A DNA stretch of 64,000 bases from Desulfobacula sp. (GTDB lineage: Bacteria; Desulfobacterota; Desulfobacteria; Desulfobacterales; Desulfobacteraceae), in the NCBI GenBank assembly GCA_023701135.1, contig JAMPXP010000014.1, positions 62,001 to 126,000 on the forward strand, in the 5' to 3' direction. The notes beneath the pieces were generated by a model. The model ran no database searches, was not told the DNA's origin, and worked only from the letters and a program-made list of their open reading frames with translations. Positions 35,538 to 43,011 of the stretch are shown piece after piece; position 1 is the stretch's first letter, and every line of letters starts with the position of its first letter. Position numbers and translations under genes: made by a program.

Positions 35538-36403
35538 GGGGTCAGTCTCGCATAAAACAGGGTTTCAAGGCGCCGGACCTCTTTTTTTCGCTCCGGGGCC
35601 AGAAAATGCCGGTAAAGCGGGTCGTCCGGAAGAAGCGGGATTTCCAGCACATCCCTTTCCAGGATGGACAGCACCTCCACGGACACATCACAGGACGGAT
35701 ACCCCTTGTCGTCGATGAGAATGGTCCTGTCCGGTTTCAACGGCACGATATTGTTGATGTCCACCAGCTTGAAACCGGCATCTTTCATCACGATGAGATT
35801 GCCGATACCGGCAAGATCCGGGATATAGCCCGAAGAATGGATCATCTGCCGGGTTCTGTCAACAAACCGGCCGATGTTTTCCCGGGCTTTTTTGAGCCAG
35901 GCTGCGTATTCCATCCGGGTTCCGGACAGGGAGGTGAACATATCCTTGAGGGGTTCTTTGATGGAAAGCCGCCATGGGTCGAGAATTTCTCCTTCGACAT
36001 ATTCCTGGAGGCCGCAGAGAACGATTTCCCGTTTCCCCCGGAGGGTATAATCCACCATGAATTCCTCTGATGCGGCAATGAGATCAGGGCCCAGATGGTT
36101 TAAGAGGACCCTGTATTTTTGAATTTCCGTTAAGACCTCTTCTTTTGATGCAAACCGGTTCCGAAGAATTCTGAACATTTTTCGGGGCCTGGCCCGGGGA
36201 AAAAGCCGGATACCGTCCATGACCTCCCCCTGGGTTTCCGTTTCCACATCCCCGGCGGACAGAACCTCAAAGATGAGGGAACGGAGTCCGGACCGGTAAT
36301 ACCTGCGGAACAGATAAGGGCCCGAGCCCTTGATAAAATTCAGTCCCAGGACCTCATCCCCGGAAAGGACGTTTCTGTCCCTGATATCCATTGCCTTGTC
36401 CAT
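35534..36403 (-). CDS. Unknown protein with kinase-like C-terminal motif
   Basis: 289 residues, soluble, no signal peptide. I do not recognise the family. A segment around residues 198-220 (DLAGIGNLIVMKDAGFKLVDINNIV) resembles the catalytic and metal loops of atypical protein/small-molecule kinases (D-x4-N then a hydrophobic strand and D), as in YrbL-like proteins. A Gly-rich start (NFIKGSGPYLFRRYYRSG) may be a nucleotide loop. It is first in a tightly overlapped operon with tesA-ybbA-ybbP. If the kinase fold is real it may phosphorylate a lipid or polar head group handled by the downstream genes. Confidence 0.5.
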   Translation of the reverse strand: MDKAMDIRDRNVLSGDEVLGLNFIKGSGPYLFRRYYRSGLRSLIFEVLSAGDVETETQGEVMDGIRLFPRARPRKMFRILRNRFASKEEVLTEIQKYRVLLNHLGPDLIAASEEFMVDYTLRGKREIVLCGLQEYVEGEILDPWRLSIKEPLKDMFTSLSGTRMEYAAWLKKARENIGRFVDRTRQMIHSSGYIPDLAGIGNLIVMKDAGFKLVDINNIVPLKPDRTILIDDKGYPSCDVSVEVLSILERDVLEIPLLPDDPLYRHFLAPERKKEVRRLETLFYARLTP

Positions 36404-36531
36404 GGCTCAAAAGTTTACAGGGTTTCCCGTCAATTTACAAGCATGGGAAATGAAATGCAGATAGGGATGGGTCATGGTTTGATTTGCCGGGGAAAGCAGA
36501 CCTGCATGCAGGGTTTTATAAAGTATTTTCA
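36404..36531. other. Intergenic gap between two minus-strand operons
   Basis: 128 bases containing neither an open frame nor a convincing hairpin. It should hold the promoter for the kinase-like gene operon. Confidence 0.35.
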
Positions 36532-37839
36532 TCATGCCTGAAGGTGAATTTTCCGTTTGCTGCGATAGGTGTCCACAAATTCAAAGGCTTCCGTTCCAAG
36601 GGGGGACAGGCAAAGGGCTTCTGTTTCAAGGGCTTTTTCCAGAACCGGGGAATGGGGCAGAAATTTTTGGATATCCACGTTTTGGATTTGTGACGGGTCC
36701 AGGGCCTTTAGGGTGATACCCAGCCTGGGGGTTTTTGGGTCCTGTGACAGGGCCGCGTGAAAATCCACCACCCCCGGAATCCTGAAAAAGATATCATCCA
36801 GATCCGGCATGCCCAGAACGCTTCCGTTGGAGAGGGAAACCCGGCCGGAATAGCGGTGACGGACCGGGGCCAGGCGTTTAAAGGGGCTGCCGCAGGGGCA
36901 AGGATCAGGGAGAAACCGGGACATATCTCTGGTCCTGTACCGGATGAGGGGCATGGCCCGGCGGTTCAGGGGGGTCACCACGATTTCTCCCCATTGGCCC
37001 GGAAGGGCGGGTGATCCCGTGTCCGGATCAATAATTTCAAAAAACAGGTCCGTTTCCCGCACATGGTATCCCCCATGGGCCGGGCAATCAATGCCCCCGC
37101 CGAACCCGGTTTCCGTCATGCCGTAGTGCTCCCAGACCCGGCAGCCGAGGCTGTCCGAGATCCGCGATGTTACGGCGGGAGAAACATAGTCGGCGGTGAG
37201 GATGGCATGGCGCACGAAACCGGCCGGTTTGTTCTTTGCCTTTGCCGATTCGCCCAGGGCCAGGACCTGGACCGGCATGCCGATGATGACGGAAGGCTCA
37301 TGGGAAAAAAGGATATCCAGGGTATGGCTGAAATCCGTGACAGGGCCGGGGGCAATGCCCTGGCCGCCGATGCGGGCCATGGCGGTGTTTAAAAGGTCCC
37401 CGGCCCCGGACGGGGTGTTGGCCGGCAACAGGATCAAAGCTTTTTCCGCCGGGCGCGTCAATTGCGCCAGGACCCGGCTGAAAAATTCAATGGTGGCTTC
37501 CAGGTCCTGGCGGGTAAAGAAAATCCGCTTGGGCCGGGCCGTCGTGCCGGAGGTTTCCAGGGTCACAATCCGGGTGATCTCATCCAGGGACACGCAGAGA
37601 AAGGCAAGGCTGTTCTCCCGGATATGCGCGGGAAGGGTAAAGGGCAGGGCCGTGAATTCCTGGAGGCTGCTCAAGGGAGGGACATCCTTGAGATGGGTTG
37701 CATAAAACCGGCTGCGGGCCTTGGCATGGGATACGGTCTCCTGAAGTGCGGCCAACTGGAAGACCTCCAGTTTTTCCCGGACACCGCCGGAGGGGGCATT
37801 GATTTTGGTGCGCTGCCAGGTGTCCAGAAAGGCATTCAT
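36532..37839 (-). CDS. PaaK-like AMP-forming CoA ligase (DVU_1553 family)
   Basis: 435 residues of the phenylacetate-CoA ligase/F390 synthetase superfamily. Adenylation motifs are visible: LETSGTTARPKRIFFT (P-loop-like), HYGMTETGFGGG (motif A5), and LIRYRTRDMSRFLPDPCPCG (motif A7/A8 with the Cys pair typical of PaaK proteins). It is last in the operon of the molybdo-aldehyde oxidoreductase. The family activates a carboxylic acid as an acyl adenylate and then CoA thioester. In D. vulgaris a homolog stands in the same neighbourhood (recalled). The actual acid is unknown. Confidence 0.82.
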   Translation of the reverse strand: MNAFLDTWQRTKINAPSGGVREKLEVFQLAALQETVSHAKARSRFYATHLKDVPPLSSLQEFTALPFTLPAHIRENSLAFLCVSLDEITRIVTLETSGTTARPKRIFFTRQDLEATIEFFSRVLAQLTRPAEKALILLPANTPSGAGDLLNTAMARIGGQGIAPGPVTDFSHTLDILFSHEPSVIIGMPVQVLALGESAKAKNKPAGFVRHAILTADYVSPAVTSRISDSLGCRVWEHYGMTETGFGGGIDCPAHGGYHVRETDLFFEIIDPDTGSPALPGQWGEIVVTPLNRRAMPLIRYRTRDMSRFLPDPCPCGSPFKRLAPVRHRYSGRVSLSNGSVLGMPDLDDIFFRIPGVVDFHAALSQDPKTPRLGITLKALDPSQIQNVDIQKFLPHSPVLEKALETEALCLSPLGTEAFEFVDTYRSKRKIHLQA

Positions 37840-39184
37840 GGCTCCGGTACAATCCCATGTTGTTTTCGTCGGTCAGGTTATAGGCGCAAAAGGGGATGAG
37901 CCGTCCGTCCGGGGCGACGCTGTGGATGCAGCAGCCTTTCAGGCGTTCCAGGTCAAGATTCCAGGCATCCTGGAAGGCCATGCCGGAAACGGAAAACATA
38001 TGGGTGCGGGATCTCTGGATAAAGCGGTCAAGGCCGTCTTTGGGGCCGGGGGGTTGGGAATCCTTTATTTTTACCGGGGGGCCCCACTGCCGGGCCACGG
38101 AAGCCTTGGCCTGTTTTGCCCCCTGTTCCGCCGGGACCGGGGCGCAGCAGTTGGCGCCAAGGGCCATCAGAGGGCTGAGGGTCCCGCCCTCCAGGATCAG
38201 GAATTTTCCGTTAAAGGAGCACAGGGCGTGTTCGCAGGAGGAGGGCCGGAAATCCCGGCGCTTGAATTTGTTTTGGGTCTGGGATTCCATTTCAGCCAGG
38301 ATTTCCGGGATGGTGATCCGGTCCTTATCCTTTGGCGGACCCGGATGCCGCCCGAAATGGCTGACCGGCTGGAAATGGACCCCCCGGACCCCGGGGGCAT
38401 GGTCAAGGGCAAACCGGAGAACCGGTCCGATCTGGTCCACGTTGATCCCCGGAACAAGGGTGGGCACCAGGATCACCCCGATGTCCTGCTCGATGCAGTT
38501 CAGCACCGCCCTTTGTTTGGTCTCCCAAAGGGGGCGGCCCCTTAGGGCCTGATAAACCGTATCGCTCACCCCGTCAAACTGGAGAAAAACCGAGGACAGG
38601 CCTTCATTTTTCAGGCATTTTAAAAGCCCGCCGTCCATGGCGGGGATATATCCGTTGGTATTGAGCTGGATAAATTCAAACCCGGTTTTCCTGGCGGCGG
38701 CCACAATATCCGGCAGGTCTTTGCGCAGGGTGGGCTCGCCGCCGGAAATCTGAAGATTGCATCCCGGACTGACCGCATAAACCGAGGCCAGCAGGCTTCT
38801 GATCCGGTCCAGGGATGGATCTTGGAACTGTTGGTGGGAATCGCACCCGGCAAAGCAGAAGGCGCAGTGAAAATTGCAGTTTTGGGTGACCTCCAGAACC
38901 GCCGTGCAGGTGTTCTGGCCATGGCCGGGGCAGAGCCCACAGTCAAAGGGGCACCCGTCTTTTTCCGGCGTCATATGGAAGCGGTGTTCAATGGAGATCT
39001 TGGGCTTGATCCAGGCCTGGCGGCTGTCCCGGCCCTGCCAGGTCTTGGTCCTGAAAAATCCGTGGACTTCACAGGTCTTTTCCATGTACACGGTGTCGCC
39101 TTCCAGGACATAGGCCGCCTCTAATTTTTGAAGACATTGGGGGCAGAGGCTTTGGGTCCGGGATAGGGTCCGGGGGCCGGTCAT
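37580..39184 (-). CDS. Radical SAM protein (TrsS / DVU_1554-like), with apparent run-on C-terminus
   Basis: The frame encodes 534 residues. The radical SAM triad is C103, C107 and C110 (CNFHCAFC), with ISGGEPTLRKD a little later. The N-terminus holds extra cysteines (C14/C17, C78/C82/C85/C93), probably for metal or auxiliary clusters. The C-terminal region up to PFCAYNLTDENNMGLYRS is the expected family end near 37845. The frame then continues for about 86 codons through the CoA ligase gene in another frame, with composition unlike a real domain. A lost stop or small frameshift near 37840 is likely. Its start overlaps the C_GCAxxG_C_C gene by 4 bases. Confidence 0.78.
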   Translation of the reverse strand: MTGPRTLSRTQSLCPQCLQKLEAAYVLEGDTVYMEKTCEVHGFFRTKTWQGRDSRQAWIKPKISIEHRFHMTPEKDGCPFDCGLCPGHGQNTCTAVLEVTQNCNFHCAFCFAGCDSHQQFQDPSLDRIRSLLASVYAVSPGCNLQISGGEPTLRKDLPDIVAAARKTGFEFIQLNTNGYIPAMDGGLLKCLKNEGLSSVFLQFDGVSDTVYQALRGRPLWETKQRAVLNCIEQDIGVILVPTLVPGINVDQIGPVLRFALDHAPGVRGVHFQPVSHFGRHPGPPKDKDRITIPEILAEMESQTQNKFKRRDFRPSSCEHALCSFNGKFLILEGGTLSPLMALGANCCAPVPAEQGAKQAKASVARQWGPPVKIKDSQPPGPKDGLDRFIQRSRTHMFSVSGMAFQDAWNLDLERLKGCCIHSVAPDGRLIPFCAYNLTDENNMGLYRSHECLSGHLAAHQNQCPLRRCPGKTGGLPVGRTSGDRIPCQGPQPVLCNPSQGCPSLEQPPGIHGPALYPSRAYPGEQPCLSLRVPG

Positions 39185-39597
39185 GACGGGGGGTCCGTCG
39201 GGTCAAACCCGTTTTCCGACAGGACGGCCATGAGCCGGGAAAAGGATGAACTCAGAAAACGGCCGCAGGTTTCCGGGTGGGGGGCCGGGAAATATTCGCC
39301 GGTAATCTCCTTGCAGCCCACCCCGGCGGGGGCCAGTTCCTTGAAAAAGCCCAGATAGGATTCCTGCATCAGGGCCAGCCGGTCGGTGTCGGTTTTGGCA
39401 AACAGGGCCAGGATGCCCATGCCTGCGGTGAGGATGCCGCAGGGTCCGGTGTCCATACCGCTTCCCATGCAGAGGCCCCGGGAAAAAGCGACCAGGTCTT
39501 CATTTTTCCGGTCCATGAGATCCAGGGTCAGGATCACCATGATCTGGCTGCAGCAATAGCCCTGGTGTTTTAGTGTTAATATGTCGAGGTCATTCAT
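39181..39597 (-). CDS. C_GCAxxG_C_C family protein (DVU_1555-like)
   Basis: 138 residues. The scattered conserved cysteines of the family are present: GYCCSQI near residue 13, GLCMGSGMDTGPCGILTAG in the middle (variant of GCAxxG), GVGCKEITG and HPETCGRF later. These are predicted redox- or metal-binding proteins, sometimes fused to membrane or transferase domains. Coupled by overlaps to the methyltransferase upstream (8 bases) and the radical SAM gene downstream (4 bases). Role in the operon unknown. Confidence 0.8.
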   Translation of the reverse strand: MNDLDILTLKHQGYCCSQIMVILTLDLMDRKNEDLVAFSRGLCMGSGMDTGPCGILTAGMGILALFAKTDTDRLALMQESYLGFFKELAPAGVGCKEITGEYFPAPHPETCGRFLSSSFSRLMAVLSENGFDPTDPPS

Positions 39598-40366
39598 ATT
39601 TTTCCGCTATGATCATCCCGTACCGGGGTTTCAGGCGTCCGCTCCGGCAAGCGATGCTTCCGGCGCCAAGGGCTCCGGGGAGCCTTTCCCAGACCCGGTC
39701 CAGGCTGCCGTATTCAAATACCATCTGCCCGACCATCTGTTTAAGATACGGGGTATGATCTTCCATGAGGGTAATGGTGAATCCCGCGGCTTCCAGGGCC
39801 TGGATCAGGGCCAGGATGGTCAAGGCCCCGTCCAGGCAGGAGGCAGGGGCTTTGCCGTCATGATCCGGGATTGGGGCGGGCTTGTATCGTTCAGGGATAT
39901 ACAGGTCCGTCAGCAAAAGTTTTCCGTTTTTTTTAAGCATCCGGAAAAATTCCTCCAGGCAGCGGGTCTTGTCCGGAACCAGGGAGAGCACGCATTCGCA
40001 GAAAATGCCGTTAAAGGTCCCGGACCTGAAAGGAAAGGCCGGTATCCGGCCCTGAACGAACCAGGGGACCGGAGCTTGTTCTTTCCCATGTCTTACAGGG
40101 GATTTCAGGCGGCTGTCCATTTCCATGTCCATGCCCAGGGCCCTGATCCCGTGGTCTTCAAAAAGATACCGGCAGGTCATGCCATACCCGCATCCGGCAT
40201 CCAGGATTCGGGCATCCTGGTCAAAGCCGCAGAAATCCACGGCCATGCGGGTGAGGGCAAGTCCGCCCGGCCTCAGGGCCCGGCCGCTCAACCGGGTCAA
40301 TTCTTTTTGCCGGAACAGGAAGAGGACCCGGCCCGGTTCCAGGCTCTGTCCATTTTCACGCCACAC
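39590..40366 (-). CDS. SAM-dependent methyltransferase (DVU_1556-like)
   Basis: The conserved domain includes the SAM motif ARILDAGCGYGMTCRYLFEDHG, post-I acidic residue (LGMDMEMD), and FNGIFCECVLSLVPDKTRCLEEF, typical of class I methyltransferases. No ATG lies at the expected position. A GTG at 40366 gives about 258 residues; a TTG at 40393 is an alternative; the ATG at 40525 would overlap the upstream gene by 146 bases. The family name is recalled from the D. vulgaris neighbourhood. Substrate unknown. Confidence 0.75.
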   Translation of the reverse strand: MWRENGQSLEPGRVLFLFRQKELTRLSGRALRPGGLALTRMAVDFCGFDQDARILDAGCGYGMTCRYLFEDHGIRALGMDMEMDSRLKSPVRHGKEQAPVPWFVQGRIPAFPFRSGTFNGIFCECVLSLVPDKTRCLEEFFRMLKKNGKLLLTDLYIPERYKPAPIPDHDGKAPASCLDGALTILALIQALEAAGFTITLMEDHTPYLKQMVGQMVFEYGSLDRVWERLPGALGAGSIACRSGRLKPRYGMIIAEKYE

Positions 40367-40379
40367 AGGGGTGATCGCT

Positions 40380-42938
40380 TTATTTGTCTTCAAGGATTTT
40401 TTCCACCTCCGCCATTTTCCCCCGGGCCAGGGCCGGGGAGATGTATACCCGGCCGCATTGGCGGCATTGGGGCAAGGCCACATCAAACCGGCTGCCCAGG
40501 TATTCCACATGGTTTTTATAATCATTCAGTTTTTCATTGCAGGCTTGGCAGATAATCTCATCTTCACGGGCTTCGGCAGGGGTTCCCGGAACAAAGCCCT
40601 TGTCCGGGACCACCGTCATCCGGTGCCGCCAGGCATTGAGGATCTCATACCCGGTCCCGGTCCGTTTAAATTCGACCCAGAAACAGACATTGGCAGGGCG
40701 GAAATAAGCGATTTCGGTTTTGGTTTTTGGGTTTAAAAACCGGCTCTCCCCGGTTTCCGCCTGGCGGAGAACCTTTTCCAGGTCCGTTCTCAGGATATAA
40801 TCCTCCTCCAGGATTTTTTCCACCTCAGGGGTTATATGGATATCCAGGGGAGGGAAAGGGGATTTTGATGGGGCCGTTTCCTTCCACAGGGTTTCCAGCA
40901 TGCGGCGTTTGGCCCTGGCCAAATTGTCATGCCGCCGGGAAAAGCCAGGGTCCAGCCTTTCTTCGGGAAAATCCGAATCGGGCCAGAAAAGATCCAGCAC
41001 ATGGGCGGTTCGTTTTCCCGAGGAGGCCAGCCGGTCCCGGCACATGGCGCAATAGGCCAGATAATCATGATCGCTCTGTCCGGCCCGGCGTTGGATGATT
41101 TTTTTGGAAAGGGGCGGGTTGGCATTGTAGACCAGGCCCCCGAATCCGCAGCATTCGGTGTAGGTTCCCGAAGCCGGAAGCTCACGGACCTCCACCTCTG
41201 CCCGGGCCGCCAGGGTCCGGACGGCCTTCTGAACCGGAACATCATCCCTGGCCGTACACGGGTCAAGGATGTTCATGGGTTTGGGTTGGGTTTTGCCTTG
41301 GGCTTTGCCCTGGACCGGGCCGGGGAGGTGATCCGACGTTTCACTCATTTTTTGGTACAGGGAAATGATTTCGGCTCCGGGGATGCCCTGGGAGAGCATC
41401 CGGGTGCAGGAGGTGCAGGCCGTGATGATGGGGGGCTTTCCCGAGGCTTCCCAGAAGGCTTTGAAGGGTTCGAGATTTTTATGATACAGGTCTTCCTTCC
41501 CGGCCCACCAGGCCGGAGCCCCGCAGCATCCGGAGACAAATCCGGTTTTGGCCGATACCCGGGTTCTCAGAAATTCATAAACCTTTTCCACCTGGGAGGG
41601 GGAGGAGCCCAGCAACTGGCAGCCGGGGAAAAAAAGATAATCCGAGGTTCCGGACCCGGGGGCATGGCGGGCGAAAAAACAATCCTCCCCCGAGGCGAAA
41701 CGCATTTCCTGGAGGGCGAATTCATGGGCTGAAGCCGGCATTTTGCCGTCCCTGACCATTTCCTGCCGTGCGGCCAGACAGAGGTCGGCCATGGAAAAAT
41801 CATTGGGGCAGACCCGTTCGCACAGATCGCAAAGGCTGCATGAATTGACCAGCCGGTTGGCCTTTTTTTCCCCCATGACAATGGTGGCGTTGTTATAGAT
41901 TTCCCGGGCATACCGGCCGGGGAATCCTTTGAAATCTTCAATATAGGCGCAAACCCGGATGCACCGGGAACAATCGCACTGGATGCAGCGTTTGGCTTCT
42001 TTGGCCGCTTTTTCAAGGTCCGGCGCGGATTCAAAAGCCAGGTCCATGCGCGGCTCAGGGGCAATTCCATTGATGTCCGTGGACAGCCGGGTCTGGAAAA
42101 CGCCTTCCCTTTCCCGCCCGGCCGTGACCGAGACTTTGGACATGAACCGGTCCATGGAGACGGCGGCCTTCCGGCCCTGGGCCGCAAAGGCCACGGGATA
42201 GGAGCGGGGGCCGGGGCTTTGTCCCTCCCTGGAAAATCCTCCGGCAAAGATTTTAGGGTCAGTGGTTTCCAGGGAAAAATCATCGGTCATAGGGATTCCG
42301 GTGTCATCATAGGCAATGCCGGTATGGGGTTCCCCGTCGGAATCCAGGCCTAGGTAGACGGCGTCAAAGGCCTTGCCCTTTTCTCCGCCAAAGGCGTCAT
42401 TGGAAGAGGCGGCCATCTGAAAAGAGACCCCGAAGGTTTTCAACAGATCCAGTTCCCGGCCCAGGATATCTCCGGGCAAGACCTCGGGGGAGAGGGTGAG
42501 CAAAAGGCCGCCAAGGGCAGGGCCTTGGTCATATACCGTGACTTCATAGCCTTTTAAGGCCAGATCCCAGGCCACGGTGAGGCTGCTGAGACCGCTGCCC
42601 CAGACGCCGGCCTTTTTCCCCTTGGGCGGGGGTAAAAATCTTTTTTTCGGTTTTGTCCGGTTTTTTGCACAGATCCTTTCGAGGTCGCCGATGGCCAGGG
42701 GGGCGTCTATCCGGGTCCGGATGCACTCCGGTTCGCAGGGATGGTCGCAGATCCGGGCCATGATTTCCGGCAGGGGCAGGGTTTTTTCAATGGCCTTGAA
42801 GGCCTTGTCCATGTCCTGTTCCGCCATATGGCCCAGAAAGGTTTTGACATCCATGTGCAGGGGGCAGGCCGCAGTGCAATAGGCCGGTTCCTCCTGGATG
42901 CATCTTCGTTCAAATTCTGTTAATACGTCCTTTTCCAT
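40380..42938 (-). CDS. Multi-domain FAD/dicluster oxidoreductase with CCG domains, fused to a DVU_1557-like redox domain
   Basis: 852 residues. N-terminus: GltD-type dicluster region (CTAACPLHMDVKTFL, CDHPCEPECIR). Next an FAD/NAD module with GVWGSGLSSLTVA (about residue 112). Then ferredoxin motifs CIQCDCSRCIRVC and CSLCDLCERVCP. Then two HdrB/CCG-type domains (FFPGCQLLG, SGCCGAPAWW; TECCGFGGLV, YCAMCRDRL). The last ~150 residues form a separate ribbon domain with CQACNEK and CRQCGRVYI, corresponding to a stand-alone redox protein (DVU_1557-like) elsewhere. It probably carries electrons between pyridine nucleotide or ferredoxin and the aldehyde oxidoreductase encoded just upstream. Confidence 0.85.
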   Translation of the reverse strand: MEKDVLTEFERRCIQEEPAYCTAACPLHMDVKTFLGHMAEQDMDKAFKAIEKTLPLPEIMARICDHPCEPECIRTRIDAPLAIGDLERICAKNRTKPKKRFLPPPKGKKAGVWGSGLSSLTVAWDLALKGYEVTVYDQGPALGGLLLTLSPEVLPGDILGRELDLLKTFGVSFQMAASSNDAFGGEKGKAFDAVYLGLDSDGEPHTGIAYDDTGIPMTDDFSLETTDPKIFAGGFSREGQSPGPRSYPVAFAAQGRKAAVSMDRFMSKVSVTAGREREGVFQTRLSTDINGIAPEPRMDLAFESAPDLEKAAKEAKRCIQCDCSRCIRVCAYIEDFKGFPGRYAREIYNNATIVMGEKKANRLVNSCSLCDLCERVCPNDFSMADLCLAARQEMVRDGKMPASAHEFALQEMRFASGEDCFFARHAPGSGTSDYLFFPGCQLLGSSPSQVEKVYEFLRTRVSAKTGFVSGCCGAPAWWAGKEDLYHKNLEPFKAFWEASGKPPIITACTSCTRMLSQGIPGAEIISLYQKMSETSDHLPGPVQGKAQGKTQPKPMNILDPCTARDDVPVQKAVRTLAARAEVEVRELPASGTYTECCGFGGLVYNANPPLSKKIIQRRAGQSDHDYLAYCAMCRDRLASSGKRTAHVLDLFWPDSDFPEERLDPGFSRRHDNLARAKRRMLETLWKETAPSKSPFPPLDIHITPEVEKILEEDYILRTDLEKVLRQAETGESRFLNPKTKTEIAYFRPANVCFWVEFKRTGTGYEILNAWRHRMTVVPDKGFVPGTPAEAREDEIICQACNEKLNDYKNHVEYLGSRFDVALPQCRQCGRVYISPALARGKMAEVEKILEDK

Positions 42939-42968
42939 GGCATTCCCACGCCAAACATCCTGAATAAG

Positions 42969-42997
42969 GGGGCCGCCGGAAAATATCCGGCGGCCCC
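42969..42997 (-). terminator. GC-rich hairpin after the aldehyde oxidoreductase gene
   Basis: A perfect 12-base-pair stem (42969-42980 with 42986-42997) and 5-base loop, about 15 bases past the stop of the aldehyde oxidoreductase gene. Only a weak T-rich tail follows on the minus strand. Likely a partial terminator that lowers expression of the downstream accessory genes. Confidence 0.6.
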
Positions 42998-43011
42998 GGG
43001 GTGATGGCCGT

